A stretch of DNA of 52,621 nucleotides from Mycolicibacterium llatzerense. GTDB taxonomy: Bacteria; Actinomycetota; Actinomycetes; Mycobacteriales; Mycobacteriaceae. The notes below the pieces were generated by a model, which saw only the letters and a program-made list of their open reading frames with translations, was not told where the DNA came from and did no database searches. Positions 35,236 through 43,979 of this stretch are shown in pieces (position 1 is the first letter of the stretch; every line of letters begins with the position of its first letter). Made by a program: the position numbers and the translations under genes. The stretch is from contig NZ_JXST01000043.1 in assembly GCF_000878195.1 (NCBI RefSeq), positions 1 to 52,621 of the forward strand. Direction: 5' to 3'.

Positions 35236-35879
35236 ATGACGCGCATAGCGTGCAGAGGTTCTTCCACCGGTGGCCACCCGTTCCGTTTGGTAACGGTGCC
35301 GTTCAGCGTTCTGATGATCAGCGTGCTTGCCGGATGTACGGGTATCGAAGGTTCATCGGCGCGTCCCGGCGTCCCGGTCGCTGTCGGCCACGAGGCGCAC
35401 ACCCGCGTCGACGTCCTATTCGCGCGCGACATCATCGAACACAGCGCACAAGCTGTCGGACTCAGCAGTCAGATCACTGGCATGAATGCCATCGCCCCCG
35501 AGGTCATTGCCATCGCCTACCGAATCATCGCCAGCAGCACCAACCGCACCAACGAGCTGCAGTCACTGCTGCTGGACTGGGGATTCGCCCCCATGACCCC
35601 CGGACCCTGCCTGCGGCGGCGATGCCCAGCGTCGCGGTGCAACCGGGTGAGCATCCCCTATTTTCCGATGTCGACGTGCGCCGCCTGGCGGGCGCTGCCG
35701 GCGGCCCACAGGCGGCGGCGGTGTATGTCGACCTGATGATCAGGTCGCACACATTCACGATCTCGGCGGCGCGTGATGAACTGCAGTCCGGATTGCATCC
35801 CGGGGCGTTGACGACGGCGCGCGCGCTAATTGATGGCCAGCAGGCTGAGATCTCGGCTCTGGAGGCTCTGAAGCGCTGA
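35236..35879 (+). pseudogene. DUF305 lipoprotein with a frameshift
   Basis: The first frame begins at ATG 35236 with a lipoprotein signal whose lipobox is VLAGC (Cys 34), then the DUF305 pattern DVLFARDIIEHSAQAVGLS and LQSLLLDWGF. Around 35605-35620 the homology jumps to the next frame, continuing MPSVAVQPGEHPLFSDVDVRRLAGAAGG, given here only in outline, then YVDLMIRSHTFTISAA to a stop at 35879. A one-base deletion in the CCTGCCTGCGG stretch would explain it. DUF305 proteins are extracellular and often lie in copper-resistance clusters, as here. A sequencing error is the alternative. Confidence 0.7.
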
Positions 35880-35915
35880 CGGCCGCTGCCAGTGAGCTCA
35901 CCTTGGGCGGTGAAT

Positions 35916-36944
35916 TCACTTGTCGTGCGGGCGATCCCGACACGGTCCCGGCGCGGATGGATCAGGCGTGTCCGGCGCCGGCACGCTCGGTGCGTCGATA
36001 CGACGCACCGGCGGTTGATGCAGCTCGCGCATGAACGCGTTGTATGCAGCGAGTTCGGCATCGCCGCGCTCGACGTCAGCCTCCCTGATCGCCGACTCGA
36101 CCTCTTCATCACGACGCCATCGGATCGCGAAGATCAACGTGGTCAGCAGGGCAATGGGCTCGCCGTAGGACCACGCCAAACCACCGGCGACCGCCTGATC
36201 GGCAACCGGGTCAACGTTCCAGCTCGGCGGCGGCTGAGCGAACGTTTCGGTCAGCGGTCGCGGTGCCATCATCAGAATCACACCGATGAACACGTGCAGC
36301 GGCATTTCAACGAAGATGTCGAAGAGTCGACCCAGGTTGCTCTGCCGAACGGGCAGCGGGCCGGTCGACAAGATGGGCACCACGAACAGTAGACCGCTGA
36401 CGAGGAAGAACACCTGCAGGCCGACATGGCCGGTGACGCTGGCCGCCGCAGCGTCAAAGAGGTTGGACAGATAAAGACCGTAGTAGCTGAGCAGGAAGAC
36501 GGGGATCGTGAAGCCGGAATGCAACACGATCCGGCTTGCCCGGCAGCGCAAGCCGCCCAGTGCACCGATCAAGACGTAGCGTCCGACGCCCCGGTGAGGT
36601 GTCGACCTGAGCAACAGCCGACCGGGCGCGCCCAGCACCAGCAATGGGGGAACCAGGATCGACAAGGTGAGGTGCTGAAACATGAAGGCGCTGAACAAGC
36701 GATAGCCGTATCCGTCGATCGCCAGTCCGGTTACCGCCGCCAGAGCGACGCATCCCGCGAGGAAACTCGCTGTCCGGGTCACGGGCCAGTGGCGGCCGTG
36801 CGACGTGACGATCCGAACGGCACACAGGTACCAGACCGCCAAACCGACGGCCACCACGGGCAATAGCGGAACCGGCGGCGGAAACCATGCCAGCATCGCC
36901 GCCGCCGACGGCGGCTCGATGGGTAGCGCGACCTGACCGATCAT
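35916..36944 (-). CDS. CtaG-type membrane protein (caa3 assembly/copper homeostasis family)
   Basis: 342 residues with about seven membrane helices. Family marks are FMFQHLTLSILVPPLLVLGAP and the later MPLHVFIGVILMM. CtaG/caa3_CtaG proteins act in copper delivery to cytochrome oxidase and occur in metal-resistance islands. ATG 36944 begins MIGQVALPIEPP; the frame upstream to 37106 lacks homology. The cytoplasmic tail is rich in Glu, Arg and Pro. Its neighbours are a DUF305 lipoprotein and CDF genes. Confidence 0.8.
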   Translation of the reverse strand: MIGQVALPIEPPSAAAMLAWFPPPVPLLPVVAVGLAVWYLCAVRIVTSHGRHWPVTRTASFLAGCVALAAVTGLAIDGYGYRLFSAFMFQHLTLSILVPPLLVLGAPGRLLLRSTPHRGVGRYVLIGALGGLRCRASRIVLHSGFTIPVFLLSYYGLYLSNLFDAAAASVTGHVGLQVFFLVSGLLFVVPILSTGPLPVRQSNLGRLFDIFVEMPLHVFIGVILMMAPRPLTETFAQPPPSWNVDPVADQAVAGGLAWSYGEPIALLTTLIFAIRWRRDEEVESAIREADVERGDAELAAYNAFMRELHQPPVRRIDAPSVPAPDTPDPSAPGPCRDRPHDK

Positions 36945-36999
36945 GTTTCCTCGCAGCGACGAGACAGGGTCCACCTGAACTCGACCAAAGAAACCGACC

Positions 37000-37236
37000 C
37001 TAGCGCAGGTGAAGTTCGTCGCGGTGGACCGGACCGTGAGCATCGGCGCAGTGCACAAGGGCCAGCGGGAGCACCGTGCGCGACGCGTAGATGTCGACCG
37101 CGGCAACCAACATGAACCCCACGATCAACCACAGCGCAAGGGGCAGCCACCACCGATTGGCATCAACGGACACGCCATGCGAATGATCAGTGCGGCCATG
37201 CCCGTGATTGCTGCCGTGGTCGTGGTCGGCCTTCAC
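37000..37236 (-). pseudogene. Internally deleted CDF exporter relic (78 codons)
   Basis: The first half, a His-rich start followed by SHGVSVDANRWWLPLALWLI and VGFMLV, parallels the N-terminus of the full CDF protein at 37395-38453. The end, CADAHGPVHRDELHL, parallels its C-terminus. About 270 residues of the transporter core between them are missing, with the frame kept open. The result is a one-helix protein with His-rich ends. It may be a relic or a small metal-binding membrane peptide. The DNA of the 3' part is also visibly similar to that of the intact gene. Confidence 0.7.
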
Positions 37237-37394
37237 AACCGGTATCTCCTTCGTCCTGCCGAGTCGTCAACAAATGTGTGATCAGGTGGATCGGCGCGCA
37301 GCAACCATGCCCTGGCCGCGCAGCGCGGCGCCTCTGCAGACAGCCCGAACGGTGCTGCCGAGGCCAGATGCGATGGCTTCGCTGGCGTCATCCG

Positions 37395-38453
37395 CTAGTG
37401 CTCGTGAGGTTCGTCGCGGTGGACCGGGCCGTGTGCGTCGTCGCAGTGTGCATGGTCCAGCGGCACGGTCAGGCCCGGTGCGGCAGCGTCGTCGATGTCA
37501 CCGGGTGTCGGCGTGTGGTCGACCTGCAAGGTGGTGTGGGTGATTCCGTGGTCTTGGCGCAGGAACTGCTCGATCTGGCGGCGCAGACCGTGACAATCGC
37601 GTCCTAGTTCGACGAGCACGTGTGCCGACAGCGCGGTCTGGCCTGAGGTGATCGTCCAGATGTGCAGGTCGTGGACTTCGTCGACGCCGGCGAGGGTGAC
37701 GATCTTGTCGCCGATCTGGTCAGGATCAGTTCCTGCGGGCGCCGCCTCCAGGAAGATCCGCGCCGAATCACGCACCAGTCCGGCTCCAGCTCGGACCATG
37801 AGGACGACCACGACCAGCGAGGCGATCGCATCAGCGCGGGCAAATCCGGTGGTCAGCACGACGAGTCCGGCGATGGCAGTGGCGATAAATCCGTACAGGT
37901 CGGTAAGGATGTGTTGGAACGCGCCCTCCACGTTGAGGCTGGTGCGGTTGGCCTTGCTGATCGCCCACCCGGCAGCGATGTTGACCACGATCCCCACCAG
38001 TGCCGTCACCAACACCAATCCACCGGTCACCTCCGGAGGGGACACCAATCGCTGGACCGCTTCGACGGTCAGCCACAACGACAGCACCAACAGGGTGACA
38101 CCGTTGGCCATCGCCGAGAGGATTTCCGCGCGCTTGAACCCGAAGGTGTACACACCACGTGCCGGGCGGGCTGCCAGGCGGATCGCGGTCAGCGCCAGCA
38201 CGATCGATGCCGCATCGGTGAGCATATGCGCGGCGTCGGACAGCAAAGCCAGTGAATGCGCAACAACACCGATGGTGACCTCGACCAACATGAACCCGAC
38301 GATCAACCCGAGCGCGAGGGTCAGCCACCGTCGATCCGCATCAGCCGACACGCCATGGGAATGACCGGCGTGGCCATGCCCGTGATCGTCGTGGTCGTGG
38401 TCTTGCTCGCTGTCGTGATCGTGGTCGTGGTCGTGGGCGTGGTCGGCGCTCAT
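37395..38453 (-). CDS. CDF-family cation efflux transporter (CzcD/ZitB-like)
   Basis: 352 residues. A long His/Asp-rich start (residues 3-34) precedes six membrane helices; the Zn-site HxxxD pairs are in SDAAHMLTDAAS (helix 2) and FQHILTDLYG (helix 5). The cytoplasmic ferredoxin-like domain and a second His-rich tail follow. It exports Zn, Cd or Co in exchange for protons. ATG 38453 is chosen over the ORF start at 38486 because GAAGGAGA lies 6 bases upstream. Nearby genes all suggest metal stress. Confidence 0.9.
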   Translation of the reverse strand: MSADHAHDHDHDHDSEQDHDHDDHGHGHAGHSHGVSADADRRWLTLALGLIVGFMLVEVTIGVVAHSLALLSDAAHMLTDAASIVLALTAIRLAARPARGVYTFGFKRAEILSAMANGVTLLVLSLWLTVEAVQRLVSPPEVTGGLVLVTALVGIVVNIAAGWAISKANRTSLNVEGAFQHILTDLYGFIATAIAGLVVLTTGFARADAIASLVVVVLMVRAGAGLVRDSARIFLEAAPAGTDPDQIGDKIVTLAGVDEVHDLHIWTITSGQTALSAHVLVELGRDCHGLRRQIEQFLRQDHGITHTTLQVDHTPTPGDIDDAAAPGLTVPLDHAHCDDAHGPVHRDEPHEH

Positions 38454-38647
38454 AACGGTGTCTCCTTCGTCCTGCCGAGTCTTCAACGGATGGTCTAGTC
38501 AGGGGATCGGCGCGCTTCCCGTACAGCTCTGTATGGCTCTCGGCCGATGCCCGATGGTGTTGCCGGGTCTGGCGCCCGGTTCAGCTCCCTGTCCCGCTCA
38601 ACTCGAGGTGGACCTGAACGCAGGCGCTGTGCGCTCGTTGGGAGTGA

Positions 38648-38971
38648 TCAGTGATGTCCACCTCGGCGGCCGCCGTGGTGGCCTCCGCTGTACTGGCCAT
38701 GACCGGGCGCGAACAAGCCGGTGAGAAATCCGCCGCGCGATCGGTCGCCTTCGGCCGGAGCGGCGGGCATCGCTGGGCGCTGAGGCGGGCTCCCGGGCTG
38801 GCCGGCGTAGAAGTTCGCTTCCGCGGCGGCCAGCTGTTCGAGTTCACCACGGTCAAGAAAAATGCCCCCACAACCGGTGCACTGATCGATCTCCACGCCG
38901 AATCGCGCAACGGGAAGCATTTGCGCCGCGCACCGTGGGCACTGAATCGGCACCGACGACGCCTGCGTCAT
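38648..38971 (-). CDS. zf-TFIIB domain protein
   Basis: 107 residues. Two C-x2-C knuckles, CPRCAAQMLPVARFG and CTGCGGIFLDRGELEQL, form the zf-TFIIB ribbon. The tail is Gly/His-rich (GGHHGGRRGGHH), suggesting metal binding. Small proteins of this type are common beside metal transporters; their function is not established. Confidence 0.8.
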   Translation of the reverse strand: MTQASSVPIQCPRCAAQMLPVARFGVEIDQCTGCGGIFLDRGELEQLAAAEANFYAGQPGSPPQRPAMPAAPAEGDRSRGGFLTGLFAPGHGQYSGGHHGGRRGGHH

Positions 38972-39359
38972 GACCGGTGTCCCCAGGCGCGCCCGAAGCC
39001 GTCAATACATAAACACATGCGCATAAGCATATATGGGCTGGCGTCGGGTCCTCAAGCCCCAAGGTCACGCGGTGAAAGTACGACGCCTGGGTGTCGTGAT
39101 GCCATCGCCACGGTGAACGGTCAGTCGTCGAATGCTCTTGCATCGCAGACAATTACCGGGTGCACACTCATCTTCTGTGGGGCACATCAGTGATCACGAG
39201 TCGGCGGAGTTGCGGGCGAGGTTGTGGCGATTGACCCAACACGCGGCCGCCACAGTGAGCACACGGTGGTGTGTCCGATCGGCTACAGCCTCGCGGCGCT
39301 GCTAGCTGAGCCGTCGGTGCAGCGCGGCGTACGGCGGTGGACAGGCCGCTCGGCTCGCG
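38972..39359. other. Gene-poor stretch upstream of the zf-TFIIB gene
   Basis: About 390 bases without a convincing gene. An AT-rich patch with ATATGCTTATGCGCAT (complement of 39018-39033 approximately) lies just upstream of the zf-TFIIB gene and could be its promoter or a metal-repressor site. A short plus-strand frame around 39185-39300 (ESAELRARLWRLTQHAA) looks protein-like but stops early, possibly a relic. Confidence 0.3.
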
Positions 39360-39563
39360 GTGACGCCGCGGCCCGCCGCGATCCTCAGCGCAGTCGGGGC
39401 TGCGGGCGTCGGTTCCGCCGTGGCCGCGTTGGTGGGTAGTGCGCGAAATGAGCCTGTCGCGCAGGTTCGCCGGCAGGCGGGGAAGATGTTGCGGGGTCAG
39501 CGGCGCACGGCCGACGACGAGGATGTCGTCGTGAGCGTTCGCGAGGGTCGCCGCCGGGATTAG
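39360..39563 (+). CDS. Hypothetical 67-residue protein
   Basis: Begins TPRPAAILSAVGAAGVGSA after the start at 39360, with a possible weak membrane segment, then a basic and acidic tail. It converges on the P-type ATPase gene, overlapping its last bases by four. No recognised family, no clear ribosome-binding site. It may be the end of a degraded gene rather than a real one. Confidence 0.25.
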   Translation: MTPRPAAILSAVGAAGVGSAVAALVGSARNEPVAQVRRQAGKMLRGQRRTADDEDVVVSVREGRRRD

Positions 39564-41785
39564 CGGACGGTAGTGCGCCGGCAGTGAACATCCGCACGCT
39601 TCTTGCCGTCGCGGCGTGCCGAATCATCATTCGGTTGCGGGCCAAGCATCGAAGGGACGCTGGGTCCGATGGGGCGCAGGCGCGTTGGCCCCTCGAACGC
39701 TTGGACGCGTGTGTCGTGGCAGCAGTCGCAGCCACCGGCATCGTTGGGTTGGTCCCCGACGGTGTCCAGGGTCAGCAGTTGGGCCGCTGGCCGGGGCCCG
39801 GTGGGGCCGCCGCAGCATGCATCGGTCGCAGGTGGTGGGGCGCCGATGTCGAGGTGGTGTGTCGTCGTGCGCGTCACTGGCGAGACTGTCAGGCCGGGTA
39901 AGGGTTTGGTGCGTGCGGCGCGGATGGCGTTGAGGATGACCAGGACTTCGGCGGATTCGTGGATGAACACCACAGTGGCCAGCCCGAGCACCCCGAAGGC
40001 TGCCAGTGGGATCAAGATGCCGATGATGGCGAGGGAGAATCCGATGTTTTGCACCATGATCCGGTGTGCGTGCCGAGAATGGGCCAGGACTTGGGGCAGG
40101 TGGCGCAGGTCCTCGCCCATGAGTGCGACGTCGGCGGTTTCGATGGCGACGTCGGTTCCCATGGCGCCCATCGCGATTCCGATGTCGGCGGTGGCCAGCG
40201 CGGGTGCGTCGTTGACGCCGTCGCCGACCATGGCGATTGGCTTGCCGGCCGCCAGCTCCGGCAACAGCCGGGCCTTGTCTTCGGGTAACAGTTCGGCGTG
40301 CACGGCGGTGATGCCGGCCTGGGCGGCCAGCGCCTCGGCGGTGCGCTGATTGTCACCGGTGAGCATCGCCACCCGGATCCCGATCCGGTCCAACAGTTCG
40401 ACGGCTTCGGCGGCTTCGGGGCGCAGTTCGTCGCGCACGGCGATGGCGGCGACGACACGTCCGCCGCGTTCGAGGACGACGACGGTGGCGCCATCACCCT
40501 GCAGGCGTGCGACGTCATCGGTGAGCGCGCCCGGTGGGATCCAGGTGGGCTTGCCGAGGCGGATAGCGGAGCCGTCGAGGCGGCCCCGGATTCCGTGACC
40601 GGGGATCGCGGTCACCTCGCTGGCGGGGTTCGCATCGGCGGCGGCGGCCAGGATCGCTTGTGCGAGTGGATGTTCGCTGCGTGCCTCCAACGCGGCCGCG
40701 GTGCTCAGCGCCTCCGTCTCGGTGATGCCGTCCACGACTACGGTTGCTATGACTTGGGGTTTGTTGCGGGTCAGAGTGCCGGTTTTGTCCAGGGCGATGA
40801 CCTTGATGCGGCCGAGTTCTTCGACCGCGGCACCGCCTTTGACCAGTGCACCTTGGCGGCTGGCGGCGCCGATCGCGGCGACCACAGTCAACGGCACCGC
40901 GATGGCCAGGGCGCACGGGGAGGCCGCCACCAGGACCACCAGGGCGCGTTGCAGCCACAGCATCGGCTCCCCGAGTAGCGGACCGAGGCCGGCGATCGCC
41001 GCGGCGAGCACCATGATCGCCGGGACCAGCGGCTTGGCGATCCGATCGGCCAGGCGTTGGCCGGCGCCTTTGCGTTCCTGGGCTTGTTCGACGATATGCA
41101 CGATGCGGGCCAGTGAGCTGTCGACCGCCAGTGCACTGACCATGACCTCGATGGCCCCGCCGCCGTTGATCGCTCCGGCGTGCACGTCGCTGCCGGGTCC
41201 GGCCTCGACCGGAACGGATTCGCCGGTGATCGCTGACAGGTCCAAGCTGGTGCGGCCCGAGGCGACGGTGCCGTCGGTGGCGGCACGTTCCCCGGGCCGC
41301 AGCACCATCACATCGCCGATCACCAAATCCTGTGGGGACAAGGTGATTTCACGGCCGTCGCGGATGATGGTGGCCTTGGGCGGGACCAGCGACAGCAGGG
41401 CCCGTAGGCCTCGGCGGGTGCGGGTGACCGCGTAGTGTTCGAGCCCCTCGGCGATCGAGAACAGGATGCCCAGCAATGCGGCTTCAGCGACCTGGCCGAG
41501 CGTGACCGCCCCGATCGCGGCGATCGTCATCAGCGTACCGACACCGATGCGGCCGTGCCTCAGGTTGCGCAGCGCATCAGGAACGAACGTGGTCGCGGCG
41601 ACCAGGACGGCGACCAGTTCCATTGCCAGCGCAAACGATTCGTGCCCGGCTCGCCCGATCAGCCACCCGCCGAGCAGCAGAGCGGCCGCCAGCGCGGCGA
41701 GTTGCAGTTCGCGGACCTGCCACAGTTTCCCGGGCCCGGAATGCGACTCGGTGTCGTCCTGGAGTCCGCAGCAGGCATCAGACAT
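39560..41785 (-). CDS. P1B-type heavy-metal ATPase (CadA/CtpG-like)
   Basis: 741 residues. Membrane metal site ASPCALAIAVP, phosphorylation motif DKTGTLTRN, hinge GDGVNDAPALA and a last-helix HESAEVL motif. There is no N-terminal HMA domain; instead MSDACCG at the start and a long tail with DACCGG and GGCDCCHD offer cysteine pairs. The SPC motif and the CadC-type repressor beside it suggest Cd, Zn, Pb or Co export. The start overlaps the repressor gene by 8 bases. Confidence 0.9.
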   Translation of the reverse strand: MSDACCGLQDDTESHSGPGKLWQVRELQLAALAAALLLGGWLIGRAGHESFALAMELVAVLVAATTFVPDALRNLRHGRIGVGTLMTIAAIGAVTLGQVAEAALLGILFSIAEGLEHYAVTRTRRGLRALLSLVPPKATIIRDGREITLSPQDLVIGDVMVLRPGERAATDGTVASGRTSLDLSAITGESVPVEAGPGSDVHAGAINGGGAIEVMVSALAVDSSLARIVHIVEQAQERKGAGQRLADRIAKPLVPAIMVLAAAIAGLGPLLGEPMLWLQRALVVLVAASPCALAIAVPLTVVAAIGAASRQGALVKGGAAVEELGRIKVIALDKTGTLTRNKPQVIATVVVDGITETEALSTAAALEARSEHPLAQAILAAAADANPASEVTAIPGHGIRGRLDGSAIRLGKPTWIPPGALTDDVARLQGDGATVVVLERGGRVVAAIAVRDELRPEAAEAVELLDRIGIRVAMLTGDNQRTAEALAAQAGITAVHAELLPEDKARLLPELAAGKPIAMVGDGVNDAPALATADIGIAMGAMGTDVAIETADVALMGEDLRHLPQVLAHSRHAHRIMVQNIGFSLAIIGILIPLAAFGVLGLATVVFIHESAEVLVILNAIRAARTKPLPGLTVSPVTRTTTHHLDIGAPPPATDACCGGPTGPRPAAQLLTLDTVGDQPNDAGGCDCCHDTRVQAFEGPTRLRPIGPSVPSMLGPQPNDDSARRDGKKRADVHCRRTTVR

Positions 41786-42155
41786 GGTCGGCCTCGATTC
41801 GAGCCGATGTTCCGAGCACCGCGGCGGTCAGGGCACGGCCCCGCTCCGTGAGCCGGTACATCACCAGACGTCCGCTGCGGCGCGCGATCACCATATCGGC
41901 GAACTTGAGTTGTCGCAGGTGATGGGACACCAGATTCTGCGGCGCCCCGACCACCCACGCCATATCGCACACGCACATCTCCTCACCGTCATGCAGAGCC
42001 GCGGCGATCGTCAGACGTGTCGGGTCACCCAGGGCGCGGGCTGCCGCCGCCGCCGGCTCGACGTGCCCCAGATCGGGCAGGGCCGCTCGGATCGCCTCAG
42101 CGTGCGGCAGGTCCAGGCACAGTAGGTCGCACGCATCTACCGATTGCTCGTCCAT
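41778..42155 (-). CDS. ArsR/SmtB-family metal repressor, CadC type
   Basis: 125 residues. The metal site combines N-terminal cysteines (ACDLLCLDLP) with the helix 3 motif EMCVCDMAWV, like the Cd/Pb site of CadC. The winged helix is APQNLVSHHLRQLKFADMV. It should leave DNA when metal binds, releasing the ATPase operon and probably the divergent dsbA-like gene. ATG 42155 lies 5 bases from the candidate operator. Confidence 0.88.
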   Translation of the reverse strand: MDEQSVDACDLLCLDLPHAEAIRAALPDLGHVEPAAAAARALGDPTRLTIAAALHDGEEMCVCDMAWVVGAPQNLVSHHLRQLKFADMVIARRSGRLVMYRLTERGRALTAAVLGTSARIEADHV

Positions 42156-42159
42156 ACCA

Positions 42160-42181
42160 ATATCCTAATGTATGTTGATAT
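42160..42181. promoter_or_regulatory. Candidate ArsR operator in the divergent promoter
   Basis: ATATC...GATAT, perfect 5-base arms separated by 12 bases, within the 46-base AT-rich gap between the repressor and the dsbA-like gene. Spacing and composition fit ArsR/SmtB 12-2-12 type sites. Control of both directions is inferred. Confidence 0.5.
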
Positions 42182-42201
42182 AAGAATAGAAGGAGGCAGG
42201 G

Positions 42202-42864
42202 ATGGCCCGCTCCCGTCGTATATTGCTCACCGCATTGGTGATCGCCGCCCTGGCGATCGGAATGCTGGTCTACCTGTCGGTACGTGACCGCGGCCCGGCC
42301 ACGGCGCAGATGCCGACCACCAGCGAGGTCATCGGGCAGGTGGTGCGCGAGAACAGTCGCCGGCTGAACACGGCCGCGGGCAGTGACGTGACGTTGGTCG
42401 AGTTTCTCGACTTCGAATGCGAAGGCTGCCGCGCGCTCTATCCCGTCATCGAACAGGTGCGGGCCGAGTACGGGGACCGGGTGAATTTCGTCATCCGATA
42501 CTTCCCGCTCCAAGCGCACGTCAACTCCGAGCGGGCAGCGCGGGCGGTGGAAGCGGCGGCCCAGCAAGGCCGCCTGGAGGCGATGTACAAGAAGATGTAC
42601 GACACCCAGGCGCAGTGGGGTGAGAAACGAACCTCGGCAGACGATGTTTTCCGCGGGTTTGCCGCCGAACTCGGCTTGAACATGGCGGCCTTTGACGTTG
42701 CCTACGCCGACCCCGCCACGGTGGAGCGTGTGCGGCTCGATGTGGCCGACGGTCGCGCGTTGGGAGTGCAGGGCACCCCGACCGTTTTCCTCAACGGCGC
42801 CCGTATCCAGCCCCGAAGCTACCCGGACCTGGCCACAGAACTCGACAAGGCGCTCGACCACTAG
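42202..42864 (+). CDS. Membrane-anchored DsbA-like thioredoxin-fold protein
   Basis: 220 residues: an N-terminal membrane anchor (about 8-26), then a DsbA/Thioredoxin_4 domain with the redox motif CEGC at residues 73-76 and the cis-Pro loop GVQGTPTVFLNG. It acts outside the membrane in thiol oxidation or reduction. AGGAGG lies 5 bases before ATG 42202. Pairs of this gene and an ICMT-like gene recur near cadmium-type ATPases in actinobacteria. Confidence 0.85.
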   Translation: MARSRRILLTALVIAALAIGMLVYLSVRDRGPATAQMPTTSEVIGQVVRENSRRLNTAAGSDVTLVEFLDFECEGCRALYPVIEQVRAEYGDRVNFVIRYFPLQAHVNSERAARAVEAAAQQGRLEAMYKKMYDTQAQWGEKRTSADDVFRGFAAELGLNMAAFDVAYADPATVERVRLDVADGRALGVQGTPTVFLNGARIQPRSYPDLATELDKALDH

Positions 42865-42939
42865 TGGCCGCCCACCGCAACCTGGGTCATGCGCACCCGT
42901 ACAGATCAAATCCACCCTCGGACAGGAGGATTCACCCCC

Positions 42940-43566
42940 ATGACTGTCGCCGCGCTCACCGGATACCTGATCTTCGGCCTGTTGGGATTTGGCTGGCGCA
43001 GCTGGCTTCAGTACCGCCGCACCGGGTCGACAGGATTCCGCGGGATCTCCGGAGCCCCCGGCTCCCTGGAATGGTTCGCCGGCGCCGGGTTCATCGTCGC
43101 GATCCTCGCCGGACTGGCCGCACCGCTGCTGCAGCTGCTCGGTGTTCTCAGCCCCGTCGCACTGCTGCAGGCGTGGTGGATCCAGGCGAGCGGAACCGCG
43201 CTAGCAGTCGTCGGGATCGGGGCCACCGTCTACGCCCAGCGCGACATGGGCAAGTCCTGGCGTATCGGCGTCGACCCGGGTGAGACCACACCATTGGTAC
43301 GCCATGGCATGTTCAACCTGGTGCGCAATCCCATCTTCGCCGCCATGCTGACCTTCGCCGCCGGCATCACCCTCATGGCCCCCAGCGCACTTGCCTTCGC
43401 CGCATTCGCAGTGCTGGCGGTGACGATCGAACTGCAGGTCCGCGTGGTCGAAGAGCCTTACCTGATGGCCACCCACGGCAAGGCCTACCGCGACTACTGC
43501 AAGGCTGTTGGCCGGTTCGTTCCCCACATCGGACGCACCCAGTTGTCCGAATCAGGCATTGTCTGA
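42940..43566 (+). CDS. ICMT-family membrane methyltransferase-like protein
   Basis: 208 residues with about five membrane helices. The family signature is in LVRHGMFNLVRNPIFAAML and EEPYLMATHGKAYRDYC near the end, as in isoprenylcysteine carboxyl methyltransferase-like proteins that bind S-adenosylmethionine. The bacterial substrates are unknown. AGGAGG precedes ATG 42940; the frame upstream to 42889 is ignored. Cotranscribed with the dsbA-like gene 75 bases before it. Confidence 0.8.
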   Translation: MTVAALTGYLIFGLLGFGWRSWLQYRRTGSTGFRGISGAPGSLEWFAGAGFIVAILAGLAAPLLQLLGVLSPVALLQAWWIQASGTALAVVGIGATVYAQRDMGKSWRIGVDPGETTPLVRHGMFNLVRNPIFAAMLTFAAGITLMAPSALAFAAFAVLAVTIELQVRVVEEPYLMATHGKAYRDYCKAVGRFVPHIGRTQLSESGIV

Positions 43567-43979
43567 ATCCGACGGGAGGTGAACCGTGGGGCCATCTCGA
43601 GTGATCGCACGCCCGGTAGAACGCGGGGACAAGAAACCCCGCACCGATGAACCGTGAGAGTGCGGTCTTCGACCGACACCCTGTAACAGGCTGGCACCCA
43701 CCACCTGCCGTTCGATGACGTCACCGTCGACACAGTGCACCTTCGGGTTGTGCGCCATTTCCGTCTACACACAAGCGCACACCGAAATGACCACGGTTTT
43801 GAGGACTAGCATCCATTTCTGCTTTGTCGATGTGAGCCCGACCATCACTACCGATGGGGTCGTCGGCTGTTGTCCGCGGGTTCGCATTGACGGGCGCTGA
43901 GCATGGTCCCCTGCGACCGCGCGGGTTCACGGCGGTGGTGGTCGAAGGCGGTGCGGCCGACGGTGGGAGTGTTGGGTGC
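43567..43979. other. Intergenic stretch with a hairpin
   Basis: About 410 bases between the convergent ICMT-like gene and the repeat protein gene. It contains GCGGGG-ACAAGAAA-CCCCGC (43623-43642), a perfect 6-base stem without a T-run, possibly a terminator. Short ORFs here resemble no family I know. Confidence 0.4.
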
